Source: Streptosporangiales bacterium
GTDB lineage: Bacteria > Actinomycetota > Actinomycetes > Streptosporangiales > WHST01
Direction of reading: 5' to 3'
DNA: 39,360 nt
Assembly (NCBI GenBank): GCA_009379825.1
Contig: WHTA01000054.1
Coordinates: forward strand, 1-39,360
The notes under the pieces were generated by a model. It worked only from the letters and a program-made list of their open reading frames with translations, searched no databases and had not been told where the DNA came from. Within the stretch, counting starts at the first letter, position 1; each line of letters opens with the position of its first letter. Made by a program: the position numbers and the translations under genes. Shown in pieces: positions 32,667 to 39,360 of this stretch.

Positions 32667-33104
32667 TCACCGTCGGTGGGCTGTGCGGCGGCGCACGCGG
32701 TCGGGTTTTACGTGCAGGGTCACTGCGAAGTCGCCGGTGCCCAGGTCTACGCGGGTCTCGGCTTCCCAGCCGTTGCCTGGTACCGGTCGCCAGGCGACCA
32801 CGATGCCGCGCCGCCACTGGCCGGTGACCAGCACCTCGGCATCCCCCGTGGGGGCTAGCCGGCCGGTGTGGGGGTGCCACCGGCCCGGCATCTCGACGCG
32901 GGTCCACTCGCCGCCGGTGCGCTCGCCTTCGACCCACCACTCCCAGGGGCACGTCGCGCCCGGCTCCGGCGGGTGGCACCGGGTGGCGAACCGACCGAGG
33001 TTCCACGACGTCGTCTGTCGGCCGGGTCCCCACGGGTGCCCGGCCGGGCAGGCCGTCGGCAGCTCCCACCAGTCCGGGAGTTGGTCACCCGGCCGCCAAC
33101 CCAT
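32667..33104 (-). CDS. SOS-type, LexA-box-controlled protein of unknown function
   Basis: A 145-residue protein from the ATG at 33104. I do not recognise its family. It is unusually rich in Trp (about ten), Pro, Gly and Arg, with three cysteines in the first half (TACPAGHPWG, TRCHPP, ATCPWEWW) plus histidines, a pattern that could bind zinc like a ribbon. The second half looks like a beta sheet (WRRGIVVAWRPVPG, ETRVDLGTGDFAVTLHV). The start is fixed by the promoter: a -10 box six bases upstream puts the first transcribed base on the A of ATG, so the message is leaderless. The promoter is covered by a perfect LexA palindrome, so expression should follow DNA damage. No neighbour shares its strand closely enough for an operon. 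Confidence 0.75.
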   Translation of the reverse strand: MGWRPGDQLPDWWELPTACPAGHPWGPGRQTTSWNLGRFATRCHPPEPGATCPWEWWVEGERTGGEWTRVEMPGRWHPHTGRLAPTGDAEVLVTGQWRRGIVVAWRPVPGNGWEAETRVDLGTGDFAVTLHVKPDRVRRRTAHRR

Positions 33105-33139
33105 ATCTCGAACATATGTTCGATTCAAGATCAGGTCAA
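33104..33139 (-). promoter_or_regulatory. leaderless promoter overlapped by a perfect LexA (SOS) box
   Basis: On the minus strand, TTGACC (complement of 33134-33139), 17 bases, TATGTT (complement of 33111-33116), six bases, then ATG at 33104. TCGAACATATGTTCGA at 33108-33123 is a perfect 16-base palindrome matching the actinobacterial LexA consensus TCGAAC-N4-GTTCGA and covers the whole -10 box and the stretch up to the start. Confidence 0.88.
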
Positions 33140-33313
33140 CATTTCCCGGAAGCCGAGGCGATATGCAGGCTTTGTCGGCTGCTGACCGCTGTCTGCGTGC
33201 AGGTGACATAGCTCTCCGCACGCTTCGACCTCCGTCGAGTTGCCGTTCCCGCTACGCTGCGGAAGAGGTAGGCATGCAACGGGTGGCAGACCGGCCTCAA
33301 CGGAGGGGACATC

Positions 33314-33598
33314 ATGGCACCAGCACGTAGCGAGTTCGAGGTGGTCCCGACGGGGACCGAATGGCAGATCAAACGTGACGGCCAGGAATTCGTCGCGGTC
33401 CAGACCAAGCAGGTCGCGGTCGACGAGGCGGTCTTCCAGGCCAGCCGCAATGCGCCGAGCCACGTCGTCGTACGGCGTCTCGACGGCGGTATCGAGGACG
33501 AAGCCAACTTCGGCGACGCTCCCCAGAACGCCGCTCCCGCTGGCCAGCAGCAGCAGCCGGCGGCGGTCCGCCCACTCCAGGTCGTGAACCGGCAGTAA
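33314..33598 (+). CDS. DUF2188-family small protein, second copy
   Basis: A 94-residue protein from the ATG at 33314 with a strong GGAGGGG ribosome site. FEVVPTGTEWQIKRDG, then FVAVQTKQVAVDEAVFQA and EDEANFGDAP, align throughout with the DUF2188 protein at 17340 in this window. The tail is Gln/Ala/Pro-rich (GQQQQPAA) and probably disordered. Function is unknown. It is convergent with the EamA exporter gene and stands 200 bases from the LexA-controlled gene, reading away from it. Confidence 0.85.
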   Translation: MAPARSEFEVVPTGTEWQIKRDGQEFVAVQTKQVAVDEAVFQASRNAPSHVVVRRLDGGIEDEANFGDAPQNAAPAGQQQQPAAVRPLQVVNRQ

Positions 33599-33617
33599 CA
33601 GTCCCCTAACGCCTACC

Positions 33618-34505
33618 TCAGCCACCCACTCGGCCGGCGGCGCGGGTCTCCGCACCAACGCTGACCACCACGGCCGCGGCGCCTGCGAGCAGCACCGGTT
33701 CGAACGGCTCGTCCAACACCAGCACGCCGACCGTGTACGCGACGACGGGTACGGCGTACGCGTAGGTGCTGACCAGGCCCACCGGCGCAGCACGTAGCAG
33801 CCAGCTGTACAGCCAGAACCCGGCCAGCGAGTCGACGAGCAGCAGGTAACCCGCCGCGACCCAGGACGCCGGCGCGACCGCGGCACTGTCCAGTTCCCCC
33901 GTCTCGCCCGCGACGACACCCGCGGCGAGCAACGCGAGGCCACCGGCGAGCAGCTGCACCACGGTCGTCGTGTACGGCGCGGGCAGGTCGGTCGCCCGGG
34001 CGGCCCAGACCGTACCCGCGGCCCAGCCGACCGCCGCCGCGAGCACCAGCAACGTCCACGGCGACCAGCCGAACGACCCGGCGCCCCCGAACGCCACGAC
34101 CGCGACACCGGCGAAGCCGACCAGCACCCGGACCACACCGGCGCGGGTCGGCCGGTCACCGAGCCCGGCACGTAGCACCGCCACCCACAGCGGCACCGCC
34201 GCGACCGTCAGCGCCGCCGTACCCGCGTACACGTGCTGCTCCGCCACCGCGACCAACCCCTGCGCGCCCAGTAGGCACCCACCGATGCCGGACGCGGTCA
34301 GTACCCGCCTGCCGCTCAGCTCACGGACCGCGGCCGGCCGCCCGGCCAGCAGCAGCACGCCCGCGCCGAAGAAGATGCCGCCGGTCACAAGCAACGGCGG
34401 CAGCGTCGCCACCAGCACCCGCATGGCCGGCAGCGACGAACCCCAGCACACCCAGAGCAGCGCGAGCGCACCGAGCACCCGTGGCCGCACCCGCCCGATC
34501 GCCAC
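33618..34505 (-). CDS. EamA/DMT-family exporter
   Basis: About 295 residues from a GTG at 34505 (an ATG at 34550 is in frame but would collide with the divergent gene). Ten hydrophobic segments form two EamA repeats: ALALLWVCWGSSLPAMR at the start of the first, and SPWTLLVLAAAVGWAAGTVW opening the second, with the typical end of repeat AYAVPVVAYTVGVLVLDEPFEP. EamA proteins export amino acids, metabolites or drugs. It is divergent from a LysR regulator, a standard arrangement for LysR-controlled exporters, and it converges with the DUF2188 gene. Confidence 0.88.
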   Translation of the reverse strand: MAIGRVRPRVLGALALLWVCWGSSLPAMRVLVATLPPLLVTGGIFFGAGVLLLAGRPAAVRELSGRRVLTASGIGGCLLGAQGLVAVAEQHVYAGTAALTVAAVPLWVAVLRAGLGDRPTRAGVVRVLVGFAGVAVVAFGGAGSFGWSPWTLLVLAAAVGWAAGTVWAARATDLPAPYTTTVVQLLAGGLALLAAGVVAGETGELDSAAVAPASWVAAGYLLLVDSLAGFWLYSWLLRAAPVGLVSTYAYAVPVVAYTVGVLVLDEPFEPVLLAGAAAVVVSVGAETRAAGRVGG

Positions 34506-34569
34506 TCGCCCAGCCGAGCAGGACCGATGAGTCCAACGACTGTTCGTCATGGCGACATGCAGTGAGATC

Positions 34570-35487
34570 ATGACCGACGTGATAGGCGTGACGGTCAACC
34601 AGCTCGAGGTGCTGCTCGCGGTCGCAGAACGCGGCAGCTTCACCGCCGCCGCAGTGGCGCTCGGCATCACCCAGTCGGCGGCCAGTCGCGCCGTCGCGAC
34701 GCTGGAACGGCACCTCGGCGTCCCGCTGTTGACGCGCGGCATCGGCGGCGCACGGCTGACCGCCCGCGGCCGCCAGGTCGCCGAGCACGCCCGCGCCGCA
34801 CTCGACCAGGTACGGGCGATCGAGGCCCTCTCCCGGCCGGAGCCGGCGCAGCGGCTACGCATCGGCGCCGGCGCCAGCGCCAGCTCCCACCTGGTGCCGG
34901 CTGCCGTGACCAGGCTCGCCGAAGACTGGCCGGCCAGCGACGTGCTGACCGTCCAGGGCGACGACGACGAGCTCGCCGGATGGCTCGCGGACGCAACGAT
35001 CGACCTGGCCGTCACCAGCACACCGATCGACAGCGGCGACCACTACGCGCGCACCGAGATCACCGACGACTTCCTCGCCGCCCTGCCCGGCAGGCACCCG
35101 CTCGCCCAGCTGGCCCCGGTGCCGCTCGCCGACCTGCTCGCCGCGGGCGTCGCCGACCCAGGCGGCACCTGCGGACCGAACCTCGCGGCCGGGTTCGCCG
35201 CGCACGGCCTGAGCTGGCAGCCGGCGCACCTGGTGCGCGACGTCGAGACCGTCCTCGCGATGGTGCGGGCCGGCATCACCGCAGGGATCCTGCCCGCGCT
35301 GTCCGTCGCCGCAACGCCGGCCGGCGTCGCGCTGTTGCCGCTCGACCCGCCGCTGCACCGCACACTCCACGTCCACCACGCCCCTGCCGACGAGCTCGCC
35401 GGTCGACTCGCCGCGTTCCTCGCGCACACGGAACCCGCGTCCTCGCGCTTCGCGGCTGCGAGGACGCAGCGCAGGGTCAGCTCGTGA
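34570..35487 (+). CDS. LysR-family regulator
   Basis: About 305 residues from the ATG at 34570 (ATG 34549 is an alternative). The N-terminal HTH reads NQLEVLLAVAERGSFTAAA and LGITQSAASRAVATLERHLGV. The effector-binding half has LRIGAGASASSHLVPAAVTRL, DLAVTSTPI and GITAGILPALS in the expected order. It probably controls the divergent EamA exporter; the two candidate starts overlap or lie within about 65 bases, so one shared operator region serves both. Confidence 0.9.
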   Translation: MTDVIGVTVNQLEVLLAVAERGSFTAAAVALGITQSAASRAVATLERHLGVPLLTRGIGGARLTARGRQVAEHARAALDQVRAIEALSRPEPAQRLRIGAGASASSHLVPAAVTRLAEDWPASDVLTVQGDDDELAGWLADATIDLAVTSTPIDSGDHYARTEITDDFLAALPGRHPLAQLAPVPLADLLAAGVADPGGTCGPNLAAGFAAHGLSWQPAHLVRDVETVLAMVRAGITAGILPALSVAATPAGVALLPLDPPLHRTLHVHHAPADELAGRLAAFLAHTEPASSRFAAARTQRRVSS

Positions 35488-35582
35488 GACGGTCACCTTG
35501 ACGCGCCTACGCCGGTCGGCGAGGCTGACGCAATCGATTGGCGCCGTCTCTGGCCAGCATCCAGCGGCTCGAAGGGTGACTC

Positions 35583-36041
35583 ATGCAGGAGACGTTCACG
35601 CTCACCGTCAACGGTGTCGAGCACCAGATCACCGCCGATCCCGACACGTCGTTGCTGTCCGTGCTACGCAACGAGCTCGGCCTGATGGGCAGCCGCTACG
35701 GCTGCGGGCTGGGCATGTGCGGTGCGTGCTTCGTGCTGCTGAAGGGGAAGCCGGTGTCGTCGTGCGACACCCCCATGTGGTCCGCGGCCGGCGGCGAGGT
35801 CACCACCGTGGAAGGGCTCGGCACCGAAGACGCGCTGCACCCCGTACAGCAGGCGTTCCTCGACGAGCAGGCCGCGCAGTGCGGGTACTGCACGTCGGGG
35901 ATCCTGGTCAGCGCCGCCGCCCTGCTCGCTGAGAACCCCACGCCGGACGAGGACCAGGTGGCCGCTGCACTCGATCGCAACCTCTGTCGCTGCGGCGTGC
36001 ACGACCGGGTGGTCCGCGCCGTCGTACGGGCCAGCCGATGA
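35583..36041 (+). CDS. 2Fe-2S subunit of a molybdenum hydroxylase (xanthine dehydrogenase family)
   Basis: A 152-residue small subunit from the ATG at 35583. The plant-type ferredoxin cluster has its cysteines in YGCGLGMCGACFVLL and a fourth in VSSCDTP; the second cluster is in QCGYCTSG and NLCRCGVHDR. This is the layout of CoxS, IorA and similar subunits. It passes electrons from the molybdenum centre to an acceptor. The stop overlaps the large-subunit ATG by four bases (ATGA), so the two are translationally coupled. No FAD subunit gene follows, as in isoquinoline-1-oxidoreductase-type two-subunit enzymes. Confidence 0.95.
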   Translation: MQETFTLTVNGVEHQITADPDTSLLSVLRNELGLMGSRYGCGLGMCGACFVLLKGKPVSSCDTPMWSAAGGEVTTVEGLGTEDALHPVQQAFLDEQAAQCGYCTSGILVSAAALLAENPTPDEDQVAAALDRNLCRCGVHDRVVRAVVRASR

Positions 36042-38215
36042 CCACCGCACAGCGGGCGCAGCTGCCGAAGAGCCTCGCCGACAACCCGCGGCTGTCGTGC
36101 TGGCTGACCGTGCAGCCGGACGGGACGATCGTCGTACGGGTCGGCAAGGTCGAGCTCGGCCAGGGCATCGCCACGGCGCTGGCGCAGATCGCCGCGGACG
36201 AGCTCGACGTCGCCGTCGACCGGATCCTGATGCTGCCCACCAGCACCGCGGTCAGCCCGGACGAGGGCATTACCGCCGGCAGCCTGTCGGTGCAGTTCTC
36301 CGGTAGCGCACTGCGCCAAGCGTGCGCTGAGGTCCGGGCGCTGTTCACCGCCGCGGCCGCGGCGGAGCTCGGCGTGGCCGCCGACGCGGTGGCCGTGCGC
36401 GACGGCACGTTCAGCGCCGTCGGCGGGGCGGTCTCGGCCAGTGACGCAACTGGCGCCGGCTCGACCAGCGACGCAGCCGGCGCCGTCTCGTACGGGGACC
36501 TCGCCGCCCGCGTCGACCTCGACCGGGACGCCGAAGGCGCCGCTTTACCGCGCGCCACGCGGGAGCTGCGCGTCGTCGGCACCGACGTGCCGCGGCTCGA
36601 CCTGCCGGACAAGGTCACCGGTAGGCCGTGCTTCATCCACGACCTCGTGCTCGACGGCCAGCTGCACGGCCGCGTGGTGCGACCGCCGTCGCCCGCGGCC
36701 ATCCTCGCCGACGTCGACCCGCGCGCCGCCGAACAGCTCGACGGGGTGCTCGCCGTCGTCCGCGACGGCAGCTTCCTCGGCGTCGTCGCGACCACCGAGG
36801 ACACCGCCGAGCGCGCCGCCGACGCCGTACGCGAGGCGGCGAACTGGAAGGAAGAGGAGAGTCTGCCCGACGAGGACGACCTGGCGAGCTACCTGCGCAG
36901 CGGGCCGACGGACACCACCGTGCTGGACGAGGCCGAGCCGGACGAGGCGACCGGCGTAGCGCAACGGCACACGGCGTCGTACAGCAGGCCGTTCCTCGCG
37001 CACGCGTCGATGGCACCGAGCTGCGCGCTGGCCAGGTGGGACGGCGACCAGCTCACCGTGTGGACGCACAGCCAGGGCGTACACCGGTTCCCGACCGCGG
37101 TCGCGATGGCGTTGGGGATCGACAGCACCTCGGTGACGGTGCACCACGTGGTGGGTGCCGGGTGCTACGGGCACAACCCCGCCGACGACGTCGCGTTCGA
37201 CGCCGTGCTGCTGGCGCGGGCCGTGCCCGGTCGGCCGGTGCGGGTGCGGTGGAGCCGCCGCGACGAGCTCACCTGGGCGCCGTTCGGCTCGGCGATGAGC
37301 ATCGACGTCGAGGGTGCGCTGGACGCCGACGGGAACCTGGCCAGCTGGACGTACGACGTGTGGAGCCAGGGCCACACCTCGCGGCCGGGATACTCGCCGG
37401 ACAGCCCCGGCCTGCTCGCGGCCACCCACCTGGAGCGGCCGAGCCCGCTGGCGCCCGCCGACGACCCGGCGCCGAGCCGCGGTGGGGGCGGCGGGCGCAA
37501 CGCCGTCCCGCTGTACGCGATCCCGCGCCGGCAGGTGCGCGTGCACCGGAAGCTGGACATGGCGCTGCGGTCGTCGGCGCTGCGGTCGCTCGGCGCGTTT
37601 GCGAACGTGTTCGCCACCGAGTCGTTCGTCGACGAGCTGGCTGCGCTTGCCGGCCGCGACCCGCTGGAGTTCCGGCTGGCCCACCTCACCGACCCGCGTG
37701 GGCGCGCCGTGCTCGAGGAGGCCGCCGCGCGCGCCGGCTGGGCCGACCGGCAGCCCGCCGACTCGGTCGGCTACGGCATCGGCCTCGCCAGGTACAAGAA
37801 CGCGGGCGCGTACTGCGCGGTCGTCGCGGAGGTCGAGGCGGTGCACGAGGTGCGGGTACGCCGGCTGACCGTGGCGGTGGACGTCGGTCAGGTCGTCAAC
37901 CCGGACGGCGTACGCAACCAGCTGTCCGGCGGCGCCATCCAGGCGGCGAGCTGGACGCTGAAGGAGCGGGTGCGGTTCGACCGCCTGCGAGTGATCAGCG
38001 ACGACTGGGAGAGCTACCCGATTCTCGGCTTCCGCGAGGCGCCACGGGTGGACGTACACATCGTGTCGCGTCCCGACGAGCCGTCACTGGGCGCCGGCGA
38101 GGCAGCGCAGGGCCCGACGGCGGCAGCGATCGGCAACGCCGTCACGACCGCGCTCGACGTACGGGTGCGCGACCTCCCGATCACCACCGAGCGCATCGTC
38201 GCCGCACTCGAGTGA
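36038..38215 (+). CDS. molybdopterin-binding large subunit, IorB-like (aldehyde/isoquinoline oxidoreductase type)
   Basis: A 725-residue catalytic subunit. VGKVELGQGIATALAQI near residue 40 and DEGITAGSLSVQFSG belong to the N-terminal molybdopterin domain of the IorB type. TGRPCFIHDLVLDGQLHG begins the aldehyde-oxidase-like a/b hammerhead. VVGAGCYGHNPADDVAFDAVLLA near 372 and ALRSLGAFANVFATESFVDELA near 520 are cofactor-binding stretches. The catalytic glutamate is in GAGEAAQGPTAAAIGN. A low-complexity linker with two SDA(T/A)GA copies lies near residue 150. No cofactor-assembly (XdhC) gene is in view. It needs molybdenum cytosine dinucleotide in related enzymes. Substrate unknown; N-heterocycles and aldehydes are typical. 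Confidence 0.93.
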   Translation: MTTAQRAQLPKSLADNPRLSCWLTVQPDGTIVVRVGKVELGQGIATALAQIAADELDVAVDRILMLPTSTAVSPDEGITAGSLSVQFSGSALRQACAEVRALFTAAAAAELGVAADAVAVRDGTFSAVGGAVSASDATGAGSTSDAAGAVSYGDLAARVDLDRDAEGAALPRATRELRVVGTDVPRLDLPDKVTGRPCFIHDLVLDGQLHGRVVRPPSPAAILADVDPRAAEQLDGVLAVVRDGSFLGVVATTEDTAERAADAVREAANWKEEESLPDEDDLASYLRSGPTDTTVLDEAEPDEATGVAQRHTASYSRPFLAHASMAPSCALARWDGDQLTVWTHSQGVHRFPTAVAMALGIDSTSVTVHHVVGAGCYGHNPADDVAFDAVLLARAVPGRPVRVRWSRRDELTWAPFGSAMSIDVEGALDADGNLASWTYDVWSQGHTSRPGYSPDSPGLLAATHLERPSPLAPADDPAPSRGGGGGRNAVPLYAIPRRQVRVHRKLDMALRSSALRSLGAFANVFATESFVDELAALAGRDPLEFRLAHLTDPRGRAVLEEAAARAGWADRQPADSVGYGIGLARYKNAGAYCAVVAEVEAVHEVRVRRLTVAVDVGQVVNPDGVRNQLSGGAIQAASWTLKERVRFDRLRVISDDWESYPILGFREAPRVDVHIVSRPDEPSLGAGEAAQGPTAAAIGNAVTTALDVRVRDLPITTERIVAALE

Positions 38216-38226
38216 CCCCGGACGGG

Positions 38227-38424
38227 TCAGAGGAACGCGGCGACGGCCAGGGCCACGGTGCCGGCCAACACGCCGAGCGCGATCAGCACGATGACAGCGA
38301 CCAGGCCCACCAGACCTGCAATGCTGACGAACAAACCGGCAGTACGTGAGAGCACCCGACCGACGCTGTGGTCGCGCCGCTGCGGTCGCGGGTAGGGTGC
38401 ACTGGCAGGCTTAGCTAGCGTCAT
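38227..38424 (-). CDS. small membrane protein
   Basis: A 65-residue protein from the ATG at 38424, with a GGGGAATC ribosome site seven bases before it. The N-terminal 30 residues are basic and Pro/Arg-rich; residues about 30-65 are one long run of Val, Leu, Ala, Gly and Ile without charge, enough for two tightly packed transmembrane helices. Such small membrane proteins are common in actinobacteria and usually have no known function. It converges with the molybdenum hydroxylase gene, 11 bases between stops. Confidence 0.6.
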   Translation of the reverse strand: MTLAKPASAPYPRPQRRDHSVGRVLSRTAGLFVSIAGLVGLVAVIVLIALGVLAGTVALAVAAFL

Positions 38425-38699
38425 GTAGATTCCCCGTCACTTGTCGCCCCTCCCGAGGCGCAACCGGATGAGGCCGGCCCGGCAGAACGGATCCGCCGAC
38501 TCCCGCCTCGGTACTCCCATAACTACCCTGACGCCGGTCACGCATGCGACAAGATTCGGTCTTGTCTAAGTAACACCGCGCCGCGCGCCTCGCAACAGCC
38601 ACACCGAGGGCCCTAAGGTTCGCCCCTTCCCTCCTGACTAGAGCCATCCGGGCCACCCCCGGCGCCGCGCACCTAAGATCCGCCCTAGCGCTCCGCCTC
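38425..38699. other. gap upstream of the small membrane protein gene
   Basis: About 275 bases without a supported gene. It holds the ribosome site of the small membrane protein and the inverted repeat at 38548-38566. Beyond about 38600 the base composition becomes C-rich on this strand, leading into the repeat region. Confidence 0.45.
38548..38566. promoter_or_regulatory. perfect inverted repeat, possible operator
   Basis: GACAAGA-TTCGG-TCTTGTC is a perfect 7-bp dyad with a five-base centre, 124 bases upstream of the small membrane protein start. Its size and spacing fit a TetR-like operator or a short hairpin. No regulator gene is near enough to pair with it. Confidence 0.4.
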
Positions 38700-39064
38700 C
38701 GTGACCACCCCTCGCGCACCGCCCCGCCCGGGGCAGCCGATCACCGCCCGCACCGCGCTCGCACCAGTCGGGCAGCCGGGGCAGCCCACCGCCGCTAGGC
38801 ACCGCCACACTCCGCCCCCACGCACCGCCCGGACCGGGACAGCCCACCACCGCGCACACCACCATCGCGCCGCCCGGGATAGGCCGAGCGCCTCGCGCAC
38901 CTCCCCGCGGGCTGCCCTCGCATCCAGCCGGTCGAGGGCGGCCCACGCCGCACCGATCCACCAGGCGGGCACGGTCGACCCACTGCCTCCGCGGTGCTCG
39001 CCCTCGGACACCACTGCCGGGGCGGGGTCCCACACCGGCGGGGCCGGGTCAGCCCACGGGCGCC
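38700..39064. repeat. degenerate C/G-rich repeats
   Basis: A C-rich stretch with diverged copies of a short element like CCGGGGCAGCCCACCGCC, for example around 38725-38740, 38775-38795, 38830-38850 and 39040-39055. It looks like the worn flank of the regular array that follows. Open frames across it are compositional artefacts. Confidence 0.5.
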
Positions 39065-39360
39065 CACTTCGGCGGGCCGGGTCAGTGCGAGGCCCCACGC
39101 CCGCACAATCGGGTCAACGCACGACCCCACTTCCGCAGACCGGGGCAGGACACACACGACCCACGCCCGCACAATCGGGTCAACGTGTCGACCCCCACTT
39201 CCGCAGACCGGGGCAGCACACGACCCACGCCCGCACAATCGGGTCAACGCACGACCCCCACTTCCGCAGACCGGGGCAGCACACGACCCACGCCCGCACA
39301 ATCGGGTCAACGCACGACCCCCACTTCCGCAGACCGGGGCAGCACACGACCCACGCCGGC
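39065..39360. repeat. nested tandem repeat, about 63-bp unit, running off the window
   Basis: CACTTCCGCAGACCGGGGCA recurs at 39128, 39196, 39259 and 39322, and a diverged form at 39065 (spacings 63, 68, 63, 63). Between them CCGCACAATCGGGTCAACG recurs at 39102, 39168, 39232 and 39295. The two elements are themselves related (CCGCA, a variable middle, CGGG, CA, then CACGACCC), so each 63-bp unit is a dimer of a roughly 31-bp monomer. The last two units are identical, a sign of recent expansion. The right end is cut by the window. Units of 63 bp could encode 21-residue repeats, but no start or domain supports coding. Confidence 0.85.

Noticed and set aside
39065-39360. CRISPR array
   Set aside because: The segments between the repeated elements are themselves repeated and nearly identical, units are 63-68 bp, and no cas gene is seen. 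It is a tandem repeat.

Overview
The window is very G+C-rich, uses many GTG starts, and carries an actinobacterial-type LexA box, a Tat-type class A beta-lactamase, a DivIVA/Wag31-like protein and dense HxlR, GntR, MocR, LysR and PucR regulators. This points to a soil-type actinobacterium; the sequence does not settle the genus.

Layout. The left edge holds the 3' half of a tRNA-Thr(CGT), a small secreted protein and a DivIVA-domain protein. At 2.2-5.2 kb lies a minus-strand group: a tandem HD-GYP/LuxR regulator, a DsrE-family protein and an ArsM-like methyltransferase, with a perfect 13-bp inverted repeat just before the DsrE start. At 5.2-8.6 kb a DHA2 drug exporter and a thiolase diverge from an HxlR repressor, with two matching palindromic operators between them. 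A TRIC-family channel follows. At 10.1-13.2 kb a redox two-component pair occurs: a response regulator fused to a thioredoxin-reductase-like flavoprotein (one apparent frameshift) and a cyclic-nucleotide-domain histidine kinase overlapping it by one base.

From 13.2 to 16.7 kb there is a small catabolic regulon: an MHS-family transporter (frameshifted), a GntR/FCD repressor and a maleate-isomerase/Asp-Glu-racemase-family enzyme. Three near-identical ATTGT-N2-ACAAT operators mark it. Decayed second copies of the enzyme and transporter lie beside it. A DUF2188 protein, a PiT phosphate transporter and a methyltransferase follow.

From 19.5 to 28.9 kb lies a large catabolic cluster: an Nramp-like transporter, an NAD-dependent SAF-domain oxidoreductase, GntR and SDR in one operon; a MocR regulator; and a divergent operon of GMC oxidoreductase, cyclase-family hydrolase and M20 amidohydrolase. 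At 28.9-31.7 kb a beta-lactamase regulatory triad resembles the blaA-blaB/blaL arrangement of Streptomyces. Then come a truncated PucR gene, a leaderless gene whose promoter is covered by a perfect LexA box (the best candidate for something new), a second DUF2188 protein, an EamA exporter divergent from LysR, and a two-subunit molybdenum hydroxylase. The right edge is a nested tandem repeat of about 63 bp built from two related halves, running off the window.

Many genes here are broken or lack the expected stop codon. Some are clearly decayed remnants. Others are otherwise well-kept genes with a single indel, often in CG-rich runs, and may be sequencing errors.
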